64,000 nt of DNA from Oxyruncus cristatus (Eukaryota > Chordata > Aves > Passeriformes > Cotingidae). The notes below the pieces were generated by a model. That model ran no database searches and was not told where the DNA came from. It saw only the letters and a list, made by a program, of their open reading frames with translations. The position numbers and the translations under genes are program-made. Shown piece after piece: positions 14,837 through 26,560 of the stretch. The stretch's first letter is position 1; every line of letters begins with the position of its first letter. The stretch lies in the NCBI GenBank assembly GCA_013399855.1, contig VXAY01002908.1, positions 333,098 to 397,097 on the forward strand. Reading direction: 5' to 3'.

Positions 14837-15106
14837 CATCTACTCTGGCCTCCAGTCGGGAGGCCTGGAGACACACCATCTACAATGCTGCTGATGCTTT
14901 TGAGAAAGCACGCAGGATCACCCTTGAGGAGAAAAGACAACGCAGAAAGAATTGTGCCTTGCAGAATATACCATCTAAGGAGTCTTTCTGCTGTGCCTCT
15001 TGCAACCGGACTTGCCTATCTCGTATTGGCCTTTTTAGCCACCAACGCGCTTGCAACAAACGTGGATAGAGCCCTTCCCAAATCTTCGTTCGCGAAGCCT
15101 GGCCAT
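14837..15106 (+). mobile_element. 3' end of an RTE-like non-LTR retrotransposon nested in CR1
   Basis: An open frame runs from 14836 to the TAG at 15067-15069 (77 codons) on the strand opposite the CR1 coding sense. It encodes a basic segment (EARRITLEEKRQRRKN-type, here KARRITLEEKRQRRKN), then a C-x2-C-x12-H-x3-C zinc knuckle (CASC...SRIGLFSHQRAC) and NKRG-stop. After the stop come about 37 bp (with TTCGTTCGCGAAGCC) ending in ATGATGATG. Many animal RTE-type endonuclease/RT proteins end with this basic plus zinc-knuckle tail, a short 3' UTR and a trinucleotide tail, so I call it RTE-like. The clade is from memory and unverified. It is 5'-truncated. CR1 sequence resumes on both sides. Confidence 0.72.
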
Positions 15107-16065
15107 GATGATGAGGGCTTCATTCTGCTCCCTGTCTTCCAGCTCAGAGGGCGGCTGGGTAACCCTGAGAAAAATTGGTCTTACGTTAAAAACTGAGGCA
15201 AGGAAGACATTAATACATCAGCTTTTTTCTCAGCCTTCCCCCACATTCAATGAGGAGTGAAGATTTTCTTTAACCGTTCTTGTTGCTGATGTATTTATAG
15301 AAAGTTTTTAAGGTCTTTTATGACAGTAGCCAGAATTAGTTCTAGCTGGGCTTTGGCCCTTCTCATTTTCTTCTGGCATAACCTCACAGCATTCTTGTAG
15401 TCCTTCTGCAAGTTGCTAAAGTCATAATGTCTCCTTCTTTGACCTCTCTTCTTACTTCAGGAATCAAAAACTTTGTTTTATGATTGCTGTACCCGAGGCA
15501 ACCTCCAACTATCATATCAGCCATAAGTCCTGTATTTGTGAAAAACAGGTCCAGTGGAACACTTCTGCGGGTTGAGTCACTTGCCAGCGTTTCAGGAAGT
15601 TTACTCACACAGTCCAGGAATGTCGCAGACTGTTTCTTATCTATTTTATTGTATTTCTAGCAGGTATCTGGTAAGTTGAAGTCCCCCAGAAGAACAGGGC
15701 TAGTGATCATAGTGCTTCTCACAGCTGCTTATAGCATTTCATCTGCCTCTTCATCCTGGTTGGACGGTCTGCTACAGACTACCACTAGGATACCTGCTTT
15801 ATTGGCCTTATTACCCCCGATTCTTAGCTATAAACACTTCACTCATCATCAAGCGCTATGTAGTAAAAACACTCCCTAACCTCCAGGACTTCCCACCACC
15901 TCTCCTTCCTTGTCTTTCCTTTCCAAAGGGTTTATAGACATCCGTTGAAGCATTTCAGTTTTGTGGGTCATCCCACCATGTCTCTTGTGATGGCAATTGT
16001 CATAGCTTTCCTGCTGCGCAGTAGCTTCCAGCTCTTCCTCTTTGTTTCCTTCTTTTCCCTGGTAT

Positions 16066-17526
16066 TTCATCACAGTTTTTAAAATACTCTGCCTACCTCC
16101 TTTTTTTTTTTTCTCAGATTAGTGGGCTTTGTATGTTGTTTTGTATGTATGTTTTCCTAGTACAATTTCTACAGAGGCTTTGCTAAATGTGTGAAAAAGC
16201 TGTTGTAGTTCACTGCTAGTTTTATATGTAAGAAGTCCCTGAGCCTGGCTCTGGATATGATTGGTGATGTTTTCCTGAAGTTCTGGGTCATGGGGGCTGC
16301 AGCTATCTAGGGTGATAGTAAAATGGGAATTTTCAGGCTTGGAAATTCAATGATAGAGACAGAAATAATAATAGTAAAAATGTCTTGTGTAATGGGATTA
16401 ATCTTTCCAAGCTGCTAAGTGCTAACTGATCCAGTAAGTGCAGAGAGTAGAATGGGTTAGGAGGTGAATTTTGGCTGTCTTGGCTAAGACTGCTTGTGCT
16501 ACCACACAATTTTAAAAGCTCATTGGAAAAATGGAGTCGTTAGTTCCGGGTTCGTACAATCAATCTAAATAAAGTCTGACCCTTACTTTTTTTCTTTTCT
16601 TTCAGGCTTGTCTAACAGTACCTTGAGCCAAATTCCTAGACTGGTTGGTGCTTTCTCATGGAATCCCTGTGACTGACAAAGGAGAGATTGTTGTGGTAGG
16701 CATTTGCCTTGACTGTCTTGACAATACTTGTCCAGGGCATAGGCAGGTGCAGTTTCCAGTGCTGCCACTCTTTCATAGGACTCTTACACCAACAGGAGCT
16801 GAGAGAGGGGAAAAAAAGAACCTGAGAGATGGGTTTTATAGTCTTTGGAACTGCTGTTGTGGTTCTCCATAGAAGTAGAAGCCACATAGCCTGAGGTACT
16901 ATAGAGGAGGGAATTTGTCAAAGTTTGCTTTTAATTACGGAACTCTAGAATGAAAAGGGTTCATTTACCAAAGAAAGTAGTACATATTTATCGGGACATT
17001 CTAGTTATATTCCTAGCAAAATCCAAGTGACAGAGACTTGTTTTGCTGTAGTTTGACAACTGTCTGAAAAGTGCAGTTTTATGGTACTACCTGAAATGGG
17101 TTCACTAGGGTTTTATTTTTAAATCTCAACATATATACAGACATACAGAGATATCAAGAGACATTTTATATATATATAACAGAGCCTGTTTTGCATTCAT
17201 ATATGGTTCTTGATTTAATAATTCAGTTTCCTGTGTACTCCATATGTCCCATGTACTCCATACTCCAAATAAGGAAGTGAGATAATAAGAGTGATTTCCT
17301 TTTTGTGGTGGCTACAGTTCTAGCTTTACTGCATAGCAAATTATTGGTATATTTGATAAATGTGTTTCCAGTCAGTAAAAAAAAAGTAGTACATATTTAT
17401 CTTGTCTTTTAGAAGGAAGTAAAAATTCTGTTTAAATACTTTAAGCCATTCTGTTTCTCAGTGGTTTGGAAAAGATCATCCTTCAAATATCACTAGATTT
17501 GTAAGAATTGTATTATGCTTGCTCTA
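16066..17526. other. Non-coding, nothing recognised
   Basis: AT-rich sequence with a poly-T run near 16103 and a TATATATATA run near 17170. No exon or mobile element recognised. Confidence 0.55.
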
Positions 17527-17615
17527 ATCATAGATTCATAGAATCAACCGGGTTGGAAAAGACCTCTGAGATCATCAAGTCCAACCCTTGATCCAACACC
17601 ACCGTGGTTACTAAC
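17527..17615 (-). mobile_element. CR1 LINE 3'-end fragment
   Basis: ATCATAGATTCATAGAATC followed by GGTTGGAAAAGACCTCTGAG and ATCATCAAGTCCAACCCTTG: the reverse complement of the CR1 3' terminus, including the tandem ATTCTATG-like end. About 90 bp, well preserved. Confidence 0.92.
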
Positions 17616-20600
17616 ATGGCTATATGCAGAAATAATGACATTTTTAGATTCTTCATTTCCTCATGAATTTCTGTTGGTAGCTTTCCGTTTTCTGCAGCAA
17701 TGCCACTGTTGTATGCATGCGTCTTCTGGAGGTAGTACTGAAAAGTCGTATACTTTCAGGTTCGCAGAGTGTAATTTTTTTTCTCCTTTTTTTTGGGAAG
17801 TCGCATTCCTGGGTTAATTATCAAAATGTAATGGTGTTTTTGCTTGACTCTTATTGATCACAGGAAAAACCTCCTGTGGAAACGTAATCATGGCCTCATT
17901 GGCTTGTATTTAAGTATTGAGTTTTTAATGTAACAGGCTGTGTGCTCAGCTTGAGTAAGATGTCTTAATGTAAAAAAGTACTACTTAATTGTATAGCTAG
18001 TTGAAATATTCTTCATCTGGATTTTTTTTGTTCCCTTTTTTATTACTGAGTGGGAAAATCTCTATTGCCACATCTTTTTTTGCTAGCAGAAAAACAAAAG
18101 GGAAGGGGGTGAAGAAAAGATGTAAATTTAATTTAAAATCAAAATGTCTGATACTATTTTCCATATCCCTTGCTTAAAAAGCAAATTGAGGTTCAAAAAA
18201 ATTGTACAATTTCATTTTTTCTTCTTTAATTTAACTAGTTGATTTAAAATATAAATACAGAAGTGAAAATGATTTTTTTTTTTTTGTCCCTCACAGCTTG
18301 GGCTATAGCTAGTTAATTGCTTTTATGAACTTTCAGCTTACAAGTAATCACCATTTTGCCTACTTTTGAAAAGCTATAATAGAAACATGTAATTCATCTC
18401 TGATACTTAGAAACTTAAAGAAAATCTCTGTAACAACTGGAAAATGGCAAATTTATACACGTGTGTCCTTTTGGTCAGTGATTTGTTTTTAGCTTAATTC
18501 CTTTGCCATTGTGTTATTTGCATTACCCTGCATTATGTGTATTCAAGGACTGACTATATCTCTTCTTGATCTCCATATGTGAAGCAAATAAGCCAAGGTC
18601 CCCCAGCCTCTTTCACTGGGTTCAGCTCTTCTCTCCTCTCCTATAGAGTCCCATGCCTTTGGGCTCAGGGGGCTGCCTCTGTACCCGTTCTCCACCATGT
18701 TCTTATAGGCAGTGCAGCTGGTTCTCACTGGCTGTTTAGTTTTCTGTTGGGATGTTTCTAAAGATCCTCAAACCTCTCCAGGCACCGTATCCCATTTTCT
18801 GAAACACAAAGAGAAAAGTGTGTGTGAAGTACTCTCTGGACCTGTGTCCACTTTCTTGGAAAGAGATGCATAGCTGGTCTGTCTTTTTTTCTGAAAGAAA
18901 CAGAAACCTCAGTTGAGTGTGGCTGTTTTGCTGTTGTTTCATATTTGCCAGAACTTCTATGATATTTTGTGGACTTAGATGATCCGTGTGAGAGCAGCGC
19001 TGACATGTTGTGCACATGCATAGCTGAAATGTGCCCTGAGCTTTTCAGTCTTTCTGCTGCCTGCCAGCCCTATTTCACTGAAATGGCTCTGAAGGATTAC
19101 TGGAATGGAGCATGTCCTGGCAGAGGTCTGTATTGGAAAATATTTGTGGCATATGGATGATCATGAGGTATTTGTGTAGCGAACAAGAACATACCATACA
19201 TAGCTCAGACGATTAATACAAAGCAGAGGAGTGTTGCCCTCTGATTTTCCTTGTCTGGCAGGCAAGAGCCTGCCACTCCTGACAGTGTGATAGTGGGCAT
19301 AGTGGCATATCTAATTGAGCCTTCCTAGGCATCTAGAGAAAAGCTTGTGCTCTTGTCATCTTTAGAGATGCTTTCATAGATGTAGCTTGCTCCTGCTCAT
19401 TAGTAGGGAGACAAGGGAGCAGATGGGGAAAGTTGGTGCTTGCCAGTAAAATGCAAAATTCCTCTCTAATGATCTAGTGTTGGCTTGAAATTATGGGATT
19501 TTCTAATAGAGTTAATTTTGTCTCATTGTTTACAACCTTACAATAGTTATAATATTTTCTTTCACTGTGGAAGGAAGCAATCAAAATATTTTGTCTTTGC
19601 TTTAGGTAAAGATGTTTTCTAAGTAACTGTCTGTAACCCTAGTGGTGGCTGAGACCTCTATAACTGAGTCAGTGTACCATAATTTAGTGACAAGTGTGCA
19701 GTGTGGGTGATCAAGCTCCAGTGATACGCTAATAATTATGGTGATAATGATATGTCTCGTAACAGTAGCCAAAGGCACAACTTGGCTCAGTCCAACTTAG
19801 AAAACGGGTAGCTAAAATGAAATTTAATAAAGATGTAAATACAATCTGCCTACAAAAGTCAAGTATTGCTTTTTTAGCCTGTGACTAGGAGACAGAACTG
19901 CATTGTGGAGGCGACAAACTCATTCTGTAGCGTTGGCCAAAAAGTAAAATTTGGGTTTAGTTACAGTAAATAAAACAGGATGTAAAATGAAACTTACTTA
20001 TTAGCTTTAGTCACAAAAAATCTCCCCCAATAGCAAAGAAGAGTCTGAAGGTTGGAAATACTTTTTTTTTTTCAGTAAGGAAAATTTTTAAAAGTAAACT
20101 AGCTCATTCTCAAGCCATCTGCATTCCTTTATTTACCTGCTTGTTTGTATATTTGGGTCTGGCTTGTGCAGAGCAACATGAAAGTGGTTCTGACCAGGTA
20201 AGGCCTTCTTGGTCTTCATGCTTTCTAATTCTTAATTTTGAATGTTCCACTATTGCTGCAGAAGAACTTGGCATCCTGTTGAAATAAACAGCTGTCGGTT
20301 ACATTTCTGAGGCTCTGTTTCAAATAGTGGAGGTTTTTTCCTTAATTTTTGTAGTTTTGGTGTTGCTGGATTGTTTGGTTTTTTAAAATGTAGTATTAGC
20401 TTCTAATAAGTTCAGATTGAAAAAGATGTTTTGGGGTTCTACCATACACCAAAACCTGAATGGGAGTTATTTCTCTCTTCCTTTTCAGTCTGTAGAACAA
20501 AATCTGTCTGCAAATGTTCACCTTTTTTACAGATTTTAAGTATATGTGAAATTGGCTTTTTGTATAGTTTGTTCCAAGTTCTGTGTAACTGGTCACCCTT

Positions 20601-23600
20601 CTGTTCAGAGGTGATTGCAAGTCAGTGGAATTAGGGATAGTTCTTTTCCTCCAGTTCAGCAAACTGAGAAGGGAGTAGGGTACACTGACCACTGCAGATG
20701 CACAAAGCAACAGGGAAAAGCAGTAGGGTTCTGGTTCTTAAATGTGTTGGAATGTACTGGCAATGTATGGAAGTAGGGAAAGAGGCACAAGTCAAGGCAG
20801 ATGTCTGCTGTTGTATATTTTGACCTTCATAAAGTTAGGCAACCACTGCATACCCGTCCTTTAAGCAATCATTAGTCTTGTTGCTGTATAAGAAAGTACC
20901 TGAGCTTTCACAAGCTGTTTTCCACTTTTTCTGCTTCTTTTGAATGCAATGTACAGAAATTCATTACAGCAGTAACTGAGAAATTTTCCTGTCTCTGGAT
21001 TCAGACATTGCAGTGAGGCTTCTAATTTTCTGTGTTTTTTGTTCTCCTGTTAGTATATTGATCCCAACAGGGATTGGTAGCTCTCTCCATGTTTGCTGTC
21101 ATCTGAGCAATCTTCCTCCTATCTGCAGTAGTTAGAAATTAAGTGCTTCCTTCTTTCTTCTGGCTTTCTTTTTGCATATCTCAGTCCAGTTTCACTTTGC
21201 TATAAAATTCGCAGGTTGCCTTGAAACAACACTTCAGAATAAGAACTGCTAGTAGGAATGAAGCTGCTAAAGAGCTCTGCATCTCAGAAAAGAATTGTCC
21301 ACTTCATCCCTTTCATTTTCCATTGTGGTAAAAGGCTGATTTACAGCTTGTTATATTGATCAACTCTCCTTTTAATGTCTTCGTCATATCTTGGAGTGCT
21401 GGTTCCCATTTCTGTAAAGCCTTGAGCCCAGGCCTGGGGAGAAAACAGGTTGGTGGCTGGTCTGTCACAGGTGTAAGCTTAGCTGCATAACCAAAGTAGT
21501 TTTCTCAGGGTCTATGGAAAGAACTTCTCCAGGAACTGAGGGCCCTCTCAAACATCACTGCTTGCTGTTCCAAGCACAACAGCCACTTTTCAACCACACT
21601 TTCTTTAAACAAAAAGCAAAAAGAATCTGCACAGAAGAAAAGAAAACATTTCATTTTGAGTATTAGTAGAAAATGCAAGAGAGAGTACAAACAGTCTGTG
21701 ACACTGGATAATTATATTGCTTTATGCAGTACATGCCACTTTGCCTGCTTTTTCCATCTGCTAAGTCTCTGACCACTGCTGGCATTGCAGCAACACAGAC
21801 CTCCTGGTTATTTCAGGTCACTAGCAGGTATTGGTGCACGCTCCTCAGACAGGCTCAGGTGATTGAAATCTGTGCTAGAAGTTGAGCTCAGTTTGTCACT
21901 TACTACTGAAGCCTGAATTCTTGCTTTAGTGCCATTTTTCTGTCCATAATCGGCTCCTTTTGTATTGCTTTGATTATTTTTATACTTTTTAATCTTTATT
22001 AGCCAGTATTACAAATGGTTGATCACTTTTATTAATTTCTAACAATCACAGAAGCCCCATGTAGAAAACTTTTGCTTTGTTTTTAAATCTAGTATTTAGG
22101 TGTTTCCTGGCCTACATGTCCTTCTCATTTTCACAATTCTTGTAGGGCTTCATTAGTAGGGTTTAGGGTTTTTTTGCTCTTTTGAAGTCTGGAAAGACTA
22201 TGAATATGCAGGTAGTTACTGACCTACTGATGTTGTCAGCCATATTCCCAAACTCCCCATCAACTCAACTGTGTGACATCAGAGGCTTAAAGTTTGTGGC
22301 AAAATGTGACTTACAGCTGATGCAGTATGTCTGATGCTGGAAACTCCCTATTCTCTATCTAGAACAGAGTTTGGTGTGATGAAAGGAACCCTGAATTTCC
22401 CATAGTCTTTTGCATTGTGGGGTCTTCCTACACTGCTCTGCTCTAGCCTTTCCCCCACCTAAGTGAGTTCTGAAGCCCACCAAATACCTTTGTTCAAATT
22501 GTGATGCTCTTGCTCCCATCTTTACTGACTACTGTAAAGGAGATGTGCTGCTTTCTGTCTTCAGTTTTTAAACAAATGGCTTGCTCCAACTCTGGAGAAG
22601 CAGCAGCAGCAGCCAGCTACTGGACTCCTCCCTCTTGTTTGTTTTTAAAGTAGCATTACTTTGCTCTTGAATCTTATTTAATTGGTTTCCTGCTGGAAAG
22701 AAACTAAAGAGCTGCCTTTGCCAATTAACTAGGACAAAATACTCTATTCGTAGACAATGTAGGTTAACCAAGGATTTCAGAAAAGAAATGTGGGATAGCT
22801 TTGATGGTTAAGCAGTTGTGCTTTGATGGTGGGTTCTTGTCATTAAATATGGAATAGGAATTCAAAGATGTTCCACGTTCAGTTTCTTCCTTCTGGATTG
22901 TTTTTTCCTGTGTAATTTTAATATTGACAAACTACTTAAGAGCTCTACATGCTTTTAGGATTAACTCCTAGTCAAGCATTTATTGTCCTTGGACCAAAAG
23001 AATCCGAAAACCCACCAAAGCCTTCAGACCTGTGGCACAGCTTACGCATGTAGTAGGTTATATTTAGGAAAATTAATAGCCATATTTGAAACTAAATCGC
23101 TAATTTTGGCCTCCCAGATTGCTAGGTGCAATAAAATAAACCAAGAAAGAGCAATCAGATTGAGTTTGTTACTAGGAATATCTAAAAACAAACCACAAAA
23201 GCTAATTTTAAACAGTGGATTGTAATCCATGCTGTTTGGTTTAGAACCCCTGCAGCAATTCCTTTCCAAATACCTATTTTTAAACTGGTGGGTTAGACCT
23301 CTGTGGCTGCTTTTTTACAGTGTCCTTAACATAAAACACTGTGGTGTCCATTAAAGTAAATAGGAAAAAGTAACAATTACAGAACTTACCCTCCCCCCCA
23401 AAAAAAAAAAAAATTATTTTTTAGTACAGTGGATTCCCTTTAAATAGAGGGGTATGTTTCAAGAGGTGGGTGGTGTGTGTGTTAGTTGGCTGGGACCATA
23501 ATCAACGACCTCATCTCTGATCTTCCCAGAAGCTGGAATAGAGGGCAGGCTTCTGTGGTTTATGTCTTGTTTGGTTTGGGAAAGCATGAGTTGAACTTGG

Positions 23601-24078
23601 AGAGTTTCCTACTATCTAAAATGTTCAACATTTGACCTCTGCCTACCATTTTTAATTCAGCCTCTTTAATCATAACATTTTCAAATAAAAAGGCTTTTTT
23701 TTCCTTTATTATTTAACATTATTTCAATGTTAAGTTATTGACTTGATTGCTTCTGCTTTTTTAGGCTGTGTACAAAAGGGTGGAAGCTACAAGAGTCAGT
23801 TCAGTGTTTCGGGAGTCTGGATAAAATGGTTACCCCCTAAATTCAGCTACTCAGCTGTTTTCTGAGGCAGAGAATTTAGTACTTAGACTGTTATCATTAG
23901 TTGAATTGTCTTATAACTTGTTTGTATTGATGTTAACTTCTGTAACCTCTGGTCCACTGCAGTGTACACTATGAAAACATAAAAATTAAAATCTTTTTCC
24001 CACAGAGAAATTTACAGTTGATTTCTGTTAATAAGCTGGTTGGGACTGTGCAAAGCACCCATATGAGTATCTGTCAAA
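17616..24078. other. Non-coding, nothing recognised
   Basis: AT-rich sequence, short chance frames only. GTAAGG donor-like sites occur (for example 20197) but none is paired with a convincing acceptor, so no exon is called. Confidence 0.5.
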
Positions 24079-24083
24079 CTCCT

Positions 24084-25079
24084 TGTCATGGGTTCACTTT
24101 TTCTAAAAAACTAAACACAGAATTTTCCCTTCCCCCTACCCCACTGTGTGGGAGAGATGTTTGAATGGACAGGCTGGGGTTTGCCTTGGGTATTTGACTA
24201 ACACGAAAGAACTGGCCAGTAGATGGACATTCCAGGCTAAAGGCCTCAGGAGGGGCTAGGAGGTTCTTTTTTTGTTTTCTTTTTTTTTTTTTTCCCCCTC
24301 TGGCAAAGAGAGGGGAAGGAGACACAGTTCATAGTTGCGAGAGCAAGGAAAGGTGTGTGTTGGAAAAGCTGGGAGGCTGCTTTGTTCTCAGCCTGGCTGC
24401 TGCCTTGCTGGCACCCTGTTTTCTGCCCCCGCCCCGCCTGGGTGGACCTGCTTGGACTTCATCAGAGAGGAACTATTTGGGAAGAAAGAGAGCCACCTTT
24501 GTTTTCCCTCCCCCAGCTCCCGTGTTTTTGGCAGCGGTTTTTCTGCACCTCAGCGAAGAAAGGGGAAGTCACACAGCCAGCAGCAGACACTGAGTTCCCT
24601 TTGGGAAGAACCTTTCTTTCTCCTTTTTCCCCCTTCCTGGAGAGGGGGAGGGAAGGGCTCCATTTTGGCTCCCCCAGCACACCAGGGGCCTCCATGGGGT
24701 GACTGCCAGAGCCCGACAGCACCTCCTGTTGGTCAACCCCGAGCACTGCAGGCTCTGCACCTCCAGAGATCCAACAGCGCCCCCTGCTGACTGTATTTAG
24801 AATTGCACCAAAAAGCACAACCTGAACTGTTTACTTTTCATTGAAAGGGATTTTTGGGTATAGGATTATTGTTCGGTTGGGGTTTTGTTTTGTGTTCTTT
24901 TGTTGTTTTGCCAGTACACATATATCCTTTAATATAGGGCTGTTATTTTTCCTTTCTCCACACTTTCTCAATTGGAACCTCTTAATTTGGGATTTACAAT
25001 TGCTTGGAGGGAGGAGTTTTGGTTTTCCTCGTAACTCATCCTCCTTAGCAAAACACTTCTGTCTCATTAAACTGAGACA
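24084..25079 (+). mobile_element. Solo LTR of an endogenous retrovirus (copy 1)
   Basis: A 996-bp element that begins TGTCATGGGTTCAC and ends CATTAAACTGAGACA, giving the TG...CA termini of an LTR. It shares both ends with the copy at 47061. Flanks are CTCCT (24079-24083) and CTGCT (25080-25084), a 5-bp target-site duplication with one mismatch. Five bp suggests an ERVL-like integrase. The interior has a poly-T tract, GC-rich purine/pyrimidine stretches, and ATTAAA near the 3' end, which sets the plus orientation. Its open frames of up to 151 codons have no viral protein motifs. No internal gag, pol or env adjoins it. Confidence 0.87.
24718..24791 (+). promoter_or_regulatory. Two CTCF-like motifs in LTR copy 1
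   Basis: AGCACCTCCTGTTGGTCA (24718-24735) and CAGCGCCCCCTGCTGAC (24775-24791) resemble the CTCF core read as AGCGCC(C/A)CCT(G/A)(C/G)TGGC. The second is the better match; the first has lost its CpG. Motif resemblance only, no binding evidence. Confidence 0.45.
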
Positions 25080-25084
25080 CTGCT

Positions 25085-26294
25085 GAAAAGGTTTTTTCAG
25101 ACATAACTGATGTCGGAGATGAAAGGCTTGATGTAGATGTTTTGCAAAGGGAGAAGCATGTTTTCAAAGAACTTAGTCTTCTCCTGGATCTTGTTTTTGT
25201 GGGACAAACTTTAGTCACATTTTAGGTAATAGACTGGTCACCTGAACCTGTGGAAGGAGCTTATTTTATGAAGTGGCTTTTTTGTGTCGGTGCTTTATAT
25301 GTACGTATCACTGTTTTATTGTTTCCTTTTTTAGGAAATAAAACTACTTAGTTCTGATTCTGCTAACATCCTTTAGAAACTGCAGAGACTCACCGAAAAA
25401 AGCTCTTTGACTGTTTTGTTTTTAATCCTTTTCATTATAAACCCCTAGAATGATGACCACAAGCTTAAGCAGCCCCAAAAATGTCTTTTGCCTTGCCACA
25501 ATAAGTCTGTGCAAATTTCCCTTTTTTTATGCATCAAACCGGGTCTCTGCTGGAAAAAATGAAGAGTAAATAGGTGTTTTCTATTCCTGTGCCCCGTGTG
25601 CTCTCAACTAGTAAGCAGGTCAGCACTGTGACCTACGAGATGCATAGCAAGGGCTGTGTTTCAGCATCCTTCCTACCCCCACTCACAAGCAGGTAGGACT
25701 TACAGATCGAACAGGATGCAGGTGGTATGTACAGAGACACAAACCAAAACTGTTCTGACAAATGTGCAGCATGGGGTCTATCAAAAACTCCAGGACTGAC
25801 TGCCTCTTGCCATGTCTGTGTTAATTTGGGAAAGGAGTTAATATGGTTTGGGAGTGCTAAGAGACAATGCAAAATGTTAGCAGGCAATTCCTATCTTGAG
25901 TAGGCTGTTGGTTTTACTGTGTACTGAATCTACAGCAAAGCTAAGTACTCTGATCACACTGGTATTTGTGTTGCTTCATTGGTACCTGAGGTGTTCCCTC
26001 TTTAGCAGGATGAACTATATGGATATGTAGAAGGTGTAATGGACTGAGTACCTTGAGTTTTCTCTTTATAACAATACAGTGACATGTAAGGCAACATGCT
26101 TTTATTGATATTTTTATTGCAATGCAAATCTATTTTGCTGATATGTTAGAGAAACTTAATTTAAATGACTTTTTGGTAGCTTATTCTATGCTGAGTTGGT
26201 ATATTCCGACAATTTTTGACATCTCTTCTGTTTGGGTAATTCAAAAGCCAAGTCTCTTCCGTAATAACAAAAGGTTGAAAGTCCAGAAGGTCTT
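25085..26294. other. Non-coding, nothing recognised
   Basis: Sequence between the LTR and the next CR1 fragment; no exon or repeat identified. Confidence 0.5.
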
Positions 26295-26560
26295 AATCAT
26301 AGCATCACAGAATGGGCAGTGTTAGAAGGGACCCTGCAGGGTGTCATCTGGTCCAAGCTCCCTGCTCAAGCAGGGTTATCCTAGAGCACATTGCACGGGA
26401 TTGCGTCCTGACATTCTTGTATGTCACCAGTGAGGGAGACTCCACAACCTCTCTGGGCAACTTGTTCCTGTGTGTGGTCACTGCACAGTAAAGAAGTTCT
26501 ACCTCATTCAGGTGGAACCTCCTGTGCGTTAGTTTCTGCCTGTTGCCTCTTATCTTTATT
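26295..26560 (-). mobile_element. CR1 LINE 3'-end fragment
   Basis: Starts AATCATAGCATCACAGAATG and contains GTTAGAAGGGACCCTGCAGG, CTCCCTGCTCAAGCAGGG and CTCCACAACCTCTCTGGGCA, the CR1 3' UTR blocks in reverse complement. About 265 bp, 5'-truncated. Confidence 0.92.

Larger units (their letters stand above)
13329..16065 (-). mobile_element. CR1 LINE, 5'-truncated, with endonuclease and RT remnants; interrupted by another element
   Basis: On the minus strand the order is endonuclease (15.3-16.06 kb; pieces such as KANKAGILVVVCSRPSNQDE and LLGDFNLPD), linker, reverse transcriptase (14.65-14.08 kb; KKGQNENVENYTSVSL and [14 protein letters not shown]) and C-terminal domain (13.95-13.74 kb; VKPHLESCVQFCTF), then the 3' terminus at 13329 (TTCTATGATTCTAT-like end). 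I recognise these as CR1 family blocks. Many stops and frameshifts make it inactive. A 270-bp segment (14837-15106) is foreign. With the insert ignored the CR1 frame runs from NEALII through Gln into GEMVSNL. Confidence 0.93.

Noticed and set aside
20161..20200. Possible tiny non-coding exon ending at a CAG-GTAAGG donor
   Set aside because: The implied exon would be only about 27 nt and the acceptor lacks a good pyrimidine tract.
24335..24790. Overlapping open frames of 115-151 codons on both strands
   Set aside because: They lie inside the solo LTR, have no retroviral protein motif, and reflect the GC-rich stop-poor composition of the LTR.
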